In this document: piece by piece, positions 16,949 through 24,142 of the stretch | Layout: each line of letters starts with the position of its first letter | Position numbering within the stretch: position 1 is the first letter of the stretch | DNA from: Streptomyces cyaneus | GTDB lineage: Bacteria; Actinomycetota; Actinomycetes; Streptomycetales; Streptomycetaceae | NCBI RefSeq assembly: GCF_004028635.1 | Contig: NZ_RQJW01000016.1 | Span: 1 to 64,000 of the forward strand | Direction: 5' to 3' | DNA: 64,000 bases | Program-made: the position numbers and the translations under genes | The notes under the pieces: generated by a model | Database searches by the model: none | Told to the model about the DNA's origin: nothing | Seen by the model: only the letters and a program-made list of their open reading frames with translations

Positions 16949-17334
16949 GTACGGCGATTCGGCCTGGCCGGCGGTGCGGCCTGCAAGAGTGGCGGCGCAG
17001 TCGCCCGTTCGCGGCGGGGCTGCTGTTGGGCCTCGGCGGGCTGGAGTTGATCTGCGTCTCCTGGGTGGGGCTGGGCTTCCTGCGGTTCACGGGTACCGCG
17101 GGCGCCGCCTCGTGGGCCCTCGGTGCGCTGTTCGTCGTCGCCGGTGTGACGACGTGGCGCAACCCGGCCCTGCGTTACTTCTCCGGCGTCCTGGCCGCAG
17201 TGCTGTCCCTGGTCAGCCTGGTCGCCGCCAACCTCGGCGGCCTGCTGCTGGGCTTCCTGCTCACCGCCGTCGGCAGTGCCCTGGCCCTGGCCTGGATCCC
17301 CCAGCAGGCGCCCGCGACCCCACAGGAGGCGTGA
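16945..17334 (+). CDS. DUF6114 membrane protein
   Basis: The 129-aa protein begins with the family-typical WRRSRPFAAGLLLGLGGLEL and has four hydrophobic segments, including LGALFVVAGVTTWRNPALRYF, LVSLVAANLGGLLLGFLL and VGSALALAWIP. It is translationally coupled to the DUF6230-like gene upstream, and its stop lies 1 nt before the GTG of the prenyl-synthase fusion, with the fusion's RBS inside its 3' end. The three genes therefore form one tight operon. The biochemical role of DUF6114 is unknown. Confidence 0.87.
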   Translation: MSTAIRPGRRCGLQEWRRSRPFAAGLLLGLGGLELICVSWVGLGFLRFTGTAGAASWALGALFVVAGVTTWRNPALRYFSGVLAAVLSLVSLVAANLGGLLLGFLLTAVGSALALAWIPQQAPATPQEA

Positions 17335-17335
17335 G

Positions 17336-19237
17336 GTGAGGTCCCCGGCTGTACCCGCCGCGCGGGTCTACCAGCGCAGCGGCATCCACGACGTGGCCCT
17401 GCGCCGCGGCTACGAGGCATGCCGCCGCGCCACCCGAGCGACGGGCGAGATCGAGTACGCCGTCTCGCTGCTGCTGCCGCCTCCACTGCGAACCGCCACC
17501 TGGGCGCTGTACGGCGCCGTACGGGCCGTGGACGACCTGGCCGACGCATCCTGCGGCACAGAAACCCCCGGCAGCAGCAGCGGATCCGGCGGCGGGACGG
17601 ATCCGGGGCGGGCCGGACGGCTGGAGGCATGGATCTCGGGGTTCGACGCGGACCTGCGCGACGGCCGGAGCAGCGACCCGGTACGGCAGGCCCTGATCCA
17701 CACCATGCTGACCTGGAACCTGCCGCCGGGGTTTCTGCACACGCTGTTCGAGGAGCTGCGCCAGGACGTCCAGGGGCGGCAGTTCACCACATGGCAGGAG
17801 TGGCGGCACTACAACAGCCTGGTCAACACCCCGCTCGTGCTACGCGCGGGCTCACTGCTGCTGCGGGCTGCGGGGGTGTCCGCCGAGCCGGAGGCGATCG
17901 CCGCGGGCGTGCCGGGGGCGGCGGTGGCGTGGCAGACCGCCGTCGACGGCCTCTACCTCACCGACGCCCTCGTCGACCTCTCCGACGACCTGGCCCGCGG
18001 CCATGTGCCGCTGCCGCAGGAAGCCCTGGACGAGGTCGGCGTGTGTCAGGCGGACCTGCTGGCCCGGCGCGCCACCCCGGCGTTCGAGGAACTGGTGCGC
18101 CGCCTGGCCGACCGGGCCCGCGCATGGCTGGACCGCACGCCGCTGCCACCGGTGATGCACCCGGCGGTCGGTGTCGCGCTCGGCGCCTACACCGACCTGT
18201 ACCGGCTGCGCCTGAAGTCCGCGGCCGACGACCCCGCCGCGCTGCTGCACCGCCGCCCGGCCCTGCCGCGAGGCGCCCGCCTGCGCCTGCTGCTGCCCGC
18301 CCGGGCGAAGGCCGCGCTGGCCTGGGGCCTGTTCCCCTTCCCCATCCGGTCCTGCCCGCCGGACCCCGCGTCGGCAGACGCGCCCGAAGCGGCCGGCCGG
18401 GCCGAGGAGAGGCGCACGGGGGCCGCCCAGCGGCGTCCGACGGTCCCTCCGACCCCGCACCCGTCCGGCGCCCGCCCGCCCCAGCTGCCCGCCGAGGCCA
18501 TGCCGCGCCACGTCGCGATCGTGATGGACGGCAACGGCCGTTGGGCTGCCGCCCGCGGCCTGCCGCGCAGCGACGGCCACCGGGCGGGCGCCGACGCTCT
18601 GATCGACGTCGTCCACGGTGCCCTGGAGATCGGCCTGAAGCACCTGACCGTGTACGCGTTCTCCACCGAGAACTGGAAGCGCCCTGCCGACGAACTGCAC
18701 GCGCTGATGCACGAGATCCCCGAGGGCCTGCGCCGCCTGACGGACGACGGTCCGCCACTGGACGTCCGCGTGCGCTGGGCCGGCGTACGTTCCCGCCTGC
18801 CGGCGGACGTCATCGAGACCCTCGTCGAGGCCGAGCGGACCACCCGTGACCGCACCGCGCTGACCCTGACCATGTGTGTGAACTACGGCGGCCGCTGCGA
18901 GATCACGGCAGCCGCGGCCAAGCTGGCCCAGGACGCGGTCGCCCGGAGGATCGACCCCGGCTCCGTGTCCGAGCATGCCTTCGCCCGGTACCTGCACGTC
19001 CCCGAACTGCCCGACGTCGACCTGCTGTTGCGCACCGGCGGCGACCAGCGGACCTCCAACTTCCTTCCCTGGCAGGCCACCTACGCCGAGTTGCTGTTCC
19101 TCGACACCCCCTGGCCCGAGGTGGACCGACGCGACCTGTGGGAGGCGATCGAACAGTACGCCCGCCGCAGCCGCCGCTACGGCTCACTCCCCCGCATCCC
19201 CGCCCAGCTCTCCACCACCGGGCCTTCGAAGCCATGA
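17336..19237 (+). CDS. Fusion of squalene/phytoene-synthase domain and cis-prenyltransferase (UppS-like) domain
   Basis: The 633-aa protein begins at a GTG preceded by CAGGAGGCG. Residues ~1-335 match the squalene/phytoene synthase fold, with first Asp motif AVRAVDDLAD (D66, D67, D70) and second TDALVDLSDDLARG (D210, D214, D217, D218) both intact. A Pro/Ala/Arg-rich linker (~340-386) leads to a complete cis-prenyltransferase: HVAIVMDGNGRWAAARG (catalytic-type D398), STENWKRP, NYGGRCEI, and the LLLRTGGDQRTSNFLPWQ to AELLFLDTPWPE block. One half couples prenyl diphosphates head-to-head (or acts as a related class), the other elongates with Z geometry. The combined product is unknown. It sits at the end of the DUF6230-DUF6114 operon. 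Confidence 0.9.
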   Translation: MRSPAVPAARVYQRSGIHDVALRRGYEACRRATRATGEIEYAVSLLLPPPLRTATWALYGAVRAVDDLADASCGTETPGSSSGSGGGTDPGRAGRLEAWISGFDADLRDGRSSDPVRQALIHTMLTWNLPPGFLHTLFEELRQDVQGRQFTTWQEWRHYNSLVNTPLVLRAGSLLLRAAGVSAEPEAIAAGVPGAAVAWQTAVDGLYLTDALVDLSDDLARGHVPLPQEALDEVGVCQADLLARRATPAFEELVRRLADRARAWLDRTPLPPVMHPAVGVALGAYTDLYRLRLKSAADDPAALLHRRPALPRGARLRLLLPARAKAALAWGLFPFPIRSCPPDPASADAPEAAGRAEERRTGAAQRRPTVPPTPHPSGARPPQLPAEAMPRHVAIVMDGNGRWAAARGLPRSDGHRAGADALIDVVHGALEIGLKHLTVYAFSTENWKRPADELHALMHEIPEGLRRLTDDGPPLDVRVRWAGVRSRLPADVIETLVEAERTTRDRTALTLTMCVNYGGRCEITAAAAKLAQDAVARRIDPGSVSEHAFARYLHVPELPDVDLLLRTGGDQRTSNFLPWQATYAELLFLDTPWPEVDRRDLWEAIEQYARRSRRYGSLPRIPAQLSTTGPSKP

Positions 19238-19300
19238 CGGAACACGGGCTTTGTCACGTGAGTATCTAGAACTCTGCGGTGCGCTGGTTCACGGTGGTCC

Positions 19301-19350
19301 CTCCTGTCCGGCCTTGTCCGGCACTATCCGGCGCTGTCCGGCTCTATCCG
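19301..19350 (+). repeat. Five 10-bp phased repeats upstream of the propeller-like gene
   Basis: The unit GCNCTRTCCG repeats five times with an exact 10-bp period (19301-19350). The fourth-last position alternates G and A. The array ends 16 nt before the next GTG. A 10-bp period places the units on one face of the helix, as for a cooperative DNA-binding site; it is not a multiple of three and so is not a coding repeat. Confidence 0.8.
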
Positions 19351-19366
19351 TCTGGGGGATCCATCA

Positions 19367-20494
19367 GTGAGACGAAGGCGATTTGTCGCAGGGGCGATCG
19401 GCGCACTTTCGGGGATCGCGCTCGGCCCGGATCCAGCCCGGGCCGACGAGCCGACGCCCCGTACGCAAGGCTGGCAGGCTGTGCCGGCGCCCGGCAGCAC
19501 TCCGGCCGCGCAGCTGCGCCGTATCGCCGCAGTCGGAACCCATCTGGCCTGGGCGGTCGGTGAGGAGGGCCGTGCCGGGCCGTCGCAGGGGCGGGGGCTG
19601 GCCATGCTGTGGAACGGCAGCGCCTGGACGAAGACCGACCTGTCGCACCTGAACCACACGCGGCTGAGCGACGTCGCCGGGGTCTGCTCCACCGCGGCGT
19701 GGAGTGTGGGCCAGCCTGCCGGGAACGGCAGCCCGCTGCTGCGCTGGGACGGAACCACCTGGCGCGAAGCAACCTTCCCGGGCATTGGCGAGCCGGACGT
19801 CCGGTTGAACGCGGTGGCGGTCGGCCAGGACCGACGGGTGTGGATCTGCGGCAGCCGGGGCGGCGCCGTCCGTCTGCTGCACTGGGACGGGCAACGATGG
19901 CAATGGCTGGACCCGTTGCCCGTCGCGAGCGCGAACCTGTACCGGGTCGTACTGCGCTCGCCGGGCGAGGTCTGGGTGAGCGGCGACCAGTCGAACGGCG
20001 GAGGATGGTCCGGGCTCGTCGCCCGCTGGGACGGAGCGTGGACGGTGCTGCCCCCGATCGCGGGCCTGCGTCTGGGGATCGCCGATCTTCACTCGGCCGG
20101 CCCGGACGACGTCTGGGCAGTGGGCACGGAGGCCGGCGTCGGCGGGCCGCCCGGCCGCCCCGGCAACCCCGCCCTGAGCCACTGGGACGGCACGGCCTGG
20201 ACGCGGGTGGAAGCGGGCTTCACAGTCGGGTCGTTGAGCGGAATCGCGGGCGATGCGCAGGGTCGCGCCGCGTGGATATCGGGCTGGAACTACCAGGACC
20301 AGAGCCGCAGCACGTACCTGCGCCGGGACGGCGACGACTGGACCGTCGTTCGCGGCCCCGCGGGCGCGGCGCCGGCGCCGTATCTCAACGGCGTGACGTC
20401 GATTCCGGGTACCGCGGGGTTCTGGTCGGTGGGCATGACCAGTCCCACGCCGGCTCCGCCGACCGAGGCGTACACGGAACGCATCGAAGCCTGA
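19367..20494 (+). CDS. Secreted beta-propeller-like protein
   Basis: The 375-aa protein starts at a GTG with GGGGGA upstream. The signal RRRRFVAGAIGALSGIALG with ARA sites is Tat-like. The mature part has at least six repeats of ~45 residues built around 'aWAVG', 'lLrWDGttWr', 'WVSGDQS', 'vWAVGTE', 'LSHWDGTAWTRV' and 'AAWISGWN', which points to a six- or seven-bladed propeller. No catalytic motif is obvious. Binding of an extracellular ligand or envelope component is a guess. It follows the prenyl-synthase operon with a 129-nt gap containing the phased repeats. Confidence 0.75.
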   Translation: MRRRRFVAGAIGALSGIALGPDPARADEPTPRTQGWQAVPAPGSTPAAQLRRIAAVGTHLAWAVGEEGRAGPSQGRGLAMLWNGSAWTKTDLSHLNHTRLSDVAGVCSTAAWSVGQPAGNGSPLLRWDGTTWREATFPGIGEPDVRLNAVAVGQDRRVWICGSRGGAVRLLHWDGQRWQWLDPLPVASANLYRVVLRSPGEVWVSGDQSNGGGWSGLVARWDGAWTVLPPIAGLRLGIADLHSAGPDDVWAVGTEAGVGGPPGRPGNPALSHWDGTAWTRVEAGFTVGSLSGIAGDAQGRAAWISGWNYQDQSRSTYLRRDGDDWTVVRGPAGAAPAPYLNGVTSIPGTAGFWSVGMTSPTPAPPTEAYTERIEA

Positions 20495-20592
20495 CGCGGA
20501 TTCCGTACGGAGCCGGGGCCGAAATCCAGCCACCTGATCCACGACAGCCGGGGCCCCGCGATGCCCTCGCGCGGGCCCCGTCCAACGGCGGG

Positions 20593-20750
20593 TCAGGCGC
20601 CGGCGTGCCCGCGTTCGCGCCACCACGAAGCCGACCAGGCAAGCAGCGCACCGCCCGCCGCGTAGGCGCCGAGCACCCAGAGTGCCGACGAGGTGGCGTT
20701 GCCCGAGAAGTACACGGTGTTGCGGACCAACGTGGTGCCCGCCCCGGGCA
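20593..20750 (-). pseudogene. Duplicated C-terminal fragment of the ABC-2/YhgE-like gene
   Basis: Reading the minus strand, this fragment encodes a C-terminal stretch such as TLVRNTVYFSGNATSSALWV ending WWRERGHAGA. It is nearly identical to the end of the intact gene at 20836-21936 and has no start of its own. It arose with the tandem duplication at 20509-20993. Confidence 0.8.
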
Positions 20751-20790
20751 GGAGCCGGGGCCGAAATCCAGCCACCTGTTCCACGACAGC

Positions 20791-20823
20791 CGGGGCCCCC
20801 GCGATGCCCTCGCGCGGGCCCCG
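20791..20823. terminator. GC-rich hairpin after the ABC-2/YhgE-like gene, duplicated at 20549-20580
   Basis: CGGGGCCC and GGGCCCCG arms close a hairpin just past the stop codon. A copy lies in the tandem duplication and would serve the convergent propeller gene. Confidence 0.6.
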
Positions 20824-20835
20824 TCCAAGGGCGGG

Positions 20836-21936
20836 TCAGGCGCCGGCGTGCCCGCGTTCGCGCCACCACGAAGCCGACCAGGCGAGCAGCGCACCGCCCG
20901 CCGCGTAGGCGCCCAGCACCCAGAGTGCCGACGTGGTGGCGTTGCCCGAGAAGTACACGGTGTTGCGGACCAACGTGGTGCCCGCCCCGGGCGGCAGGGC
21001 CTGGCCGATCGCGCTCCAGAACGCCGGGAGCAGCGGCGCCGGGTACACACCGCCGGAGCTCGGGTTGCCCAGCACCACGAAGAGGAGGACGACCACGCCG
21101 GTGCCGAGCAGGCCCAGCAGGGTCTGCAGCGCGAGCGCGGTCGCCGCCGAGGCGAGGACGACGAGGGTGCCGATGCCGCTCAGGGCCCAGAAGTGGCCGC
21201 CGAGCGCGTCGAACACCGGTCCCACGATCACCGCTCCGGCGATGCCCGACACGATCGCGTACGGGACGAGGACGGCGAGCCGGATGAGGGTGCGGTGCCG
21301 GTTGGCGGGCCGGGAACCGGCGGCCATGCCCATGATCGTCGCCGTGAGGTAGCCGCCGATCACCCAGCCGAGGACGAGGTAGAAGGACGTCATGCCGCGC
21401 CCGTCGCCGGAGTTCGGGGACCGGATGTCGGTGACGGTGATCTGGCGCTTTTGCGCCGCCTCGATCTTCTGGGCGATCTGCGTGGCGGTCTGCGACACCG
21501 AAGGCCCGCCCGCCGAGGCGACCAGGAGGGTGTCCTTGGTGCCGGTCGCGTCGAAGAGGAAGGCGGCGTCGGCCTTCCGGGTGAGGACCCACTGGCGGGC
21601 GGCGGCGCTGCTGGGTGCCGCCGTGGCCTCGACCGGGGTGCCGTCGAGGGCGTTGAGCTGGGCGACGATCTTCGCGGACGCCTGCTGCGGAGCGGCCACC
21701 GCGACCGGGATCCGGTGTGGCGTGGGCGAGTGGAAGGCCCCGACGTAGGAGACGACGAAGGCGAGCTGGACGAGCAGGCCGCCGAGCACGAGCCCGAACG
21801 CCCGGAGCGTCACGGCGTCCCTCAACTCGGAGGCGAAACCAGGGGACTTGGCGGCGGAGTCGACGGGGGCGTCGGCGGTGTCTGCGGCGGAGTCCGTGGG
21901 GGATATGCCCGAGGACGGGCTGGACTGGGAGTTCAC
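20836..21936 (-). CDS. ABC-2 / YhgE-Pip-like membrane protein (DUF3533-like)
   Basis: The 366-aa protein has a Ser/Pro-rich cytoplasmic N-terminus, one TM (about 46-66), a ~140-residue extracytoplasmic domain (VAVAAPQQASAKIVAQLNAL ... DIRSPNSGDGRGM) and then five TM segments. Among these are FYLVLGWVIGGYLTATIMGM and SGIGTLVVLASAATALALQT. This is the topology of the ABC-2 permease/YhgE class. No ATPase gene adjoins it, so transport is not established. The GTG start is chosen because upstream in-frame sequence is the antisense of the symporter gene. It is divergent from the symporter. Confidence 0.78.
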   Translation of the reverse strand: MNSQSSPSSGISPTDSAADTADAPVDSAAKSPGFASELRDAVTLRAFGLVLGGLLVQLAFVVSYVGAFHSPTPHRIPVAVAAPQQASAKIVAQLNALDGTPVEATAAPSSAAARQWVLTRKADAAFLFDATGTKDTLLVASAGGPSVSQTATQIAQKIEAAQKRQITVTDIRSPNSGDGRGMTSFYLVLGWVIGGYLTATIMGMAAGSRPANRHRTLIRLAVLVPYAIVSGIAGAVIVGPVFDALGGHFWALSGIGTLVVLASAATALALQTLLGLLGTGVVVLLFVVLGNPSSGGVYPAPLLPAFWSAIGQALPPGAGTTLVRNTVYFSGNATTSALWVLGAYAAGGALLAWSASWWRERGHAGA

Positions 21937-22101
21937 GCGGCTGATGATCGCACGGGGGCGTGAACGAGCCCCTCGGTGTGGCTGTCGTACGTCGCGCCGC
22001 CTCAGCCCTAAGGGACTGTTAGGACTTCGTTCGCGCTGTTGAACGGCCCTGTCGTGCCGTCGACTCTGTGTGCTCCCGGGCCGCAGACAAGGGAGTTTTC
22101 G

Positions 22102-23448
22102 ATGGCCACACAGACCACGCCCGTGAGCGCGCAGCAGTCGCGCCGCACCGAACGCAGGGTCGTCAGCAACATCGTGCGCGGATCGATCGGCAACCTGATC
22201 GAGTGGTACGACTGGTACGCGTACACCGCGTTCAGCGTGTACTTCGCCGCCGCGTTCTTTCCGTCCGGCGACCAGACCGCCCAGCTGCTGAACACCGCCG
22301 CGGTGTTCGCCGTCGGGTTCCTGATGCGCCCGATCGGCGGCTGGATCCTCGGCCGCTACGCCGACCGCCGTGGCCGGCGCGCGGCGCTGACGCTGTCGGT
22401 GACGCTCATGGCGGCCGGTTCGCTGATCGTGGCGCTGACCCCGTCGTACGGCTCGATCGGGGTCGCCGCGCCGGTGCTGCTGGTGACGGCGCGGCTGCTG
22501 CAGGGGCTGTCGGTCGGCGGTGAGTACTCGACGTCGGCCACCTACATGTCGGAGGTGGCATCGCCGGGCCGGCGCGGCTATTACTCCAGCTTCCAGTACG
22601 TCACGCTCATCGCCGGCCAGTTGACGGCGCTCGGTCTGCAGATCGTCCTGCAGCAGGTGCTCAGCGCCGCCCAGATGGAGGCGTGGGGCTGGCGGGTGGC
22701 GTTCGTCGTCGGTGCGGCGGGGGCGATCGTGGTGCTGTGGCTGCGGCGCGGCATGGACGAGTCGGAGAGCTTCGAGCGGGCGGCGGCCGAGGGAGACGAC
22801 GGCAAGAGCGGTGGGCCGGCGCGTGGCAGTCTGCGGATGCTGCTGTCCTACCCCCGGCAGTGCCTGGTCGTGGTCGGGCTGACCATGGGCGGCACGCTGT
22901 TCTTCTACACGTACACCACGTATCTGCAGAAGTTCATGGTCAACACCAGCGGTATCGCCAAACCGACGGCGGCCTGGATCAACTTCTTCGCGCTGCTGGT
23001 GTTCGTGGTGCTGCAGCCGGTCATGGGGCTGCTGTCCGACCGGGTGGGGCGCCGGCCGATGCTGATCGCGTTCGGCGTGCTGGGCGCGGTGGTCGTGGTG
23101 CCCTCGCTGACGTTGCTGTCGCACACCAGCAATCCCGTGTACGCCTTTCTCCTCATGGTCGGGCCGCTGGCGGTCAGCTCCCTGTACACCTCGATCAGCG
23201 CGGTGGTGAAGGCCGAGCTGTTCCCGACCTCGATCCGGGCACTGGGCGTCGGCCTGCCGTACGCGCTGACGGTGGCCGTCTTCGGCGGGACCGCCGAGTA
23301 CGTGGCCCTGTGGTTCAAGAACGCCGGTCACGAGAGCTGGTACTTCTACTACGTCACCGCCTGTGTCCTGATTTCGCTGCTCGTCTACATTCGGATGCGC
23401 GAGACGTCCCACGGATCGCCGCTGGAGACCGAGACCCGCGACCACTGA
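22102..23448 (+). CDS. MFS metabolite:H+ symporter (dicarboxylate/alpha-ketoglutarate-type)
   Basis: The 448-aa protein has twelve hydrophobic segments. Metabolite:H+ symporter signatures are present: NLIEWYDWYAYTAFSVYFA near the N-terminus, LMRPIGGWILGRYADRRGRR in loop 2-3, LLQGLSVGGEYSTSATYMSE in TM4-5 and LSDRVGRRPML in the second half. KgtP/ShiA/CitA-type substrates (small organic acids) are likely. The ATG has AGGGAG upstream. A response-regulator gene begins 16 nt after its stop, so the symporter heads a four-gene operon with a two-component system and a TAXI protein, the probable regulator of its own expression. Confidence 0.9.
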   Translation: MATQTTPVSAQQSRRTERRVVSNIVRGSIGNLIEWYDWYAYTAFSVYFAAAFFPSGDQTAQLLNTAAVFAVGFLMRPIGGWILGRYADRRGRRAALTLSVTLMAAGSLIVALTPSYGSIGVAAPVLLVTARLLQGLSVGGEYSTSATYMSEVASPGRRGYYSSFQYVTLIAGQLTALGLQIVLQQVLSAAQMEAWGWRVAFVVGAAGAIVVLWLRRGMDESESFERAAAEGDDGKSGGPARGSLRMLLSYPRQCLVVVGLTMGGTLFFYTYTTYLQKFMVNTSGIAKPTAAWINFFALLVFVVLQPVMGLLSDRVGRRPMLIAFGVLGAVVVVPSLTLLSHTSNPVYAFLLMVGPLAVSSLYTSISAVVKAELFPTSIRALGVGLPYALTVAVFGGTAEYVALWFKNAGHESWYFYYVTACVLISLLVYIRMRETSHGSPLETETRDH

Positions 23449-23464
23449 CGGAAGGGAGGCGACC

Positions 23465-24124
23465 GTGCGCGTGCTGCTGGCCGAGGACGACGACGGGGTG
23501 GCCGACGCCCTCACCGAGGCCCTGTACGAGCACGGTCATCTGCCCACCCGGGTGCGGCGCGGCGAGGAGGTCCTCGTCCGCCACCGGCGGGCCGACCTGC
23601 TGCTGCTCGACCTCGGCCTGCCCGACCTCGACGGCCTCGAGGTGCTGCGCAAGCTGCGCGCGGTGAGCGGTCTGCCGGTGGTGGTCCTCACCGCGCGGGG
23701 CGACGAGCGGTCGGTGGTGCGCGGGCTGCGGTTGGGCGCCGACGACTACCTCGTCAAACCGGTACGGCTGGCTGAGCTGCTGGCCCGTATCGAGGCCGTC
23801 ACCCGGCGCAGCGCGACGGCCGCCGCCCCGGCGCCTCGTATCGTCCGCGCCGATGACGTCGAGGTCGACCTGGACGCGCGTCGGGTGACCGTCGGCGGCG
23901 CCGAAGTACGGTTGACCACCAAGGAGTTCGCGGTCCTCGCCGCGCTGGCGACCAGGGCCGGTACGGCGGTCAGCCGCCAGCAGCTGATGGACGAGGTGTG
24001 GGGCGACGCCTACCTGGCGGTGTCCCGTTCGCTCGACGTCCATCTCACCCAGCTGCGGGCCAAGATCGGCCGGCCCGAGGTGCTGACCACGATCCGCGGC
24101 TTCGGCTACCGGTTCGGCGGCTGA
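23465..24124 (+). CDS. OmpR/PhoB-family response regulator
   Basis: The 219-aa protein has a receiver domain (E7-D8-D9 acidic pocket, phosphoacceptor D49 in LLLLDLGLP, T in VVLTARG, K in DDYLVKPV) and a winged-helix output domain (VRLTTKEFAVLAAL, SRQQLMDEVWGD, SLDVHLTQLRAKIG, TIRGFGYRF). It lies between the symporter and the histidine kinase, with short gaps (16 and 18 nt), and probably controls the symporter in response to organic acids. Confidence 0.92.
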   Translation: MRVLLAEDDDGVADALTEALYEHGHLPTRVRRGEEVLVRHRRADLLLLDLGLPDLDGLEVLRKLRAVSGLPVVVLTARGDERSVVRGLRLGADDYLVKPVRLAELLARIEAVTRRSATAAAPAPRIVRADDVEVDLDARRVTVGGAEVRLTTKEFAVLAALATRAGTAVSRQQLMDEVWGDAYLAVSRSLDVHLTQLRAKIGRPEVLTTIRGFGYRFGG

Positions 24125-24142
24125 GCCGGCAAGGGCCCTCAT

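Larger units (their letters stand above)
20509..20993. repeat. Tandem duplication of ~242 bp
   Basis: Copy A (20509-20750) and copy B (20751-20993) are adjacent direct repeats differing by a handful of substitutions and one extra C in copy B. Each contains a GC hairpin, a stop codon and the last ~52 codons of the minus-strand membrane protein gene. Copy B is part of the intact gene; copy A is an orphan. The duplication fills the 20495-20835 gap downstream of the propeller gene. Confidence 0.9.

Noticed and set aside
19301..19350. A short CRISPR-like or microsatellite array
   Set aside because: Units are 10 bp with no spacers and no cas genes; the pattern fits phased protein-binding sites better.
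20509..20993. An insertion sequence or other mobile element
   Set aside because: No transposase, terminal inverted repeats or target duplication; it is a direct tandem copy of local sequence.
19364..21592. Long minus-strand frame across the propeller gene and the duplication
   Set aside because: Arg/Gly/Pro-rich shadow of plus-strand and other-frame coding; no start signal or motif.
21937..23514. A long N-terminal extension of the YhgE-like gene on the minus strand
   Set aside because: The extension is antisense to the symporter gene and has no export or domain character; the GTG at 21936 starts a normal protein.
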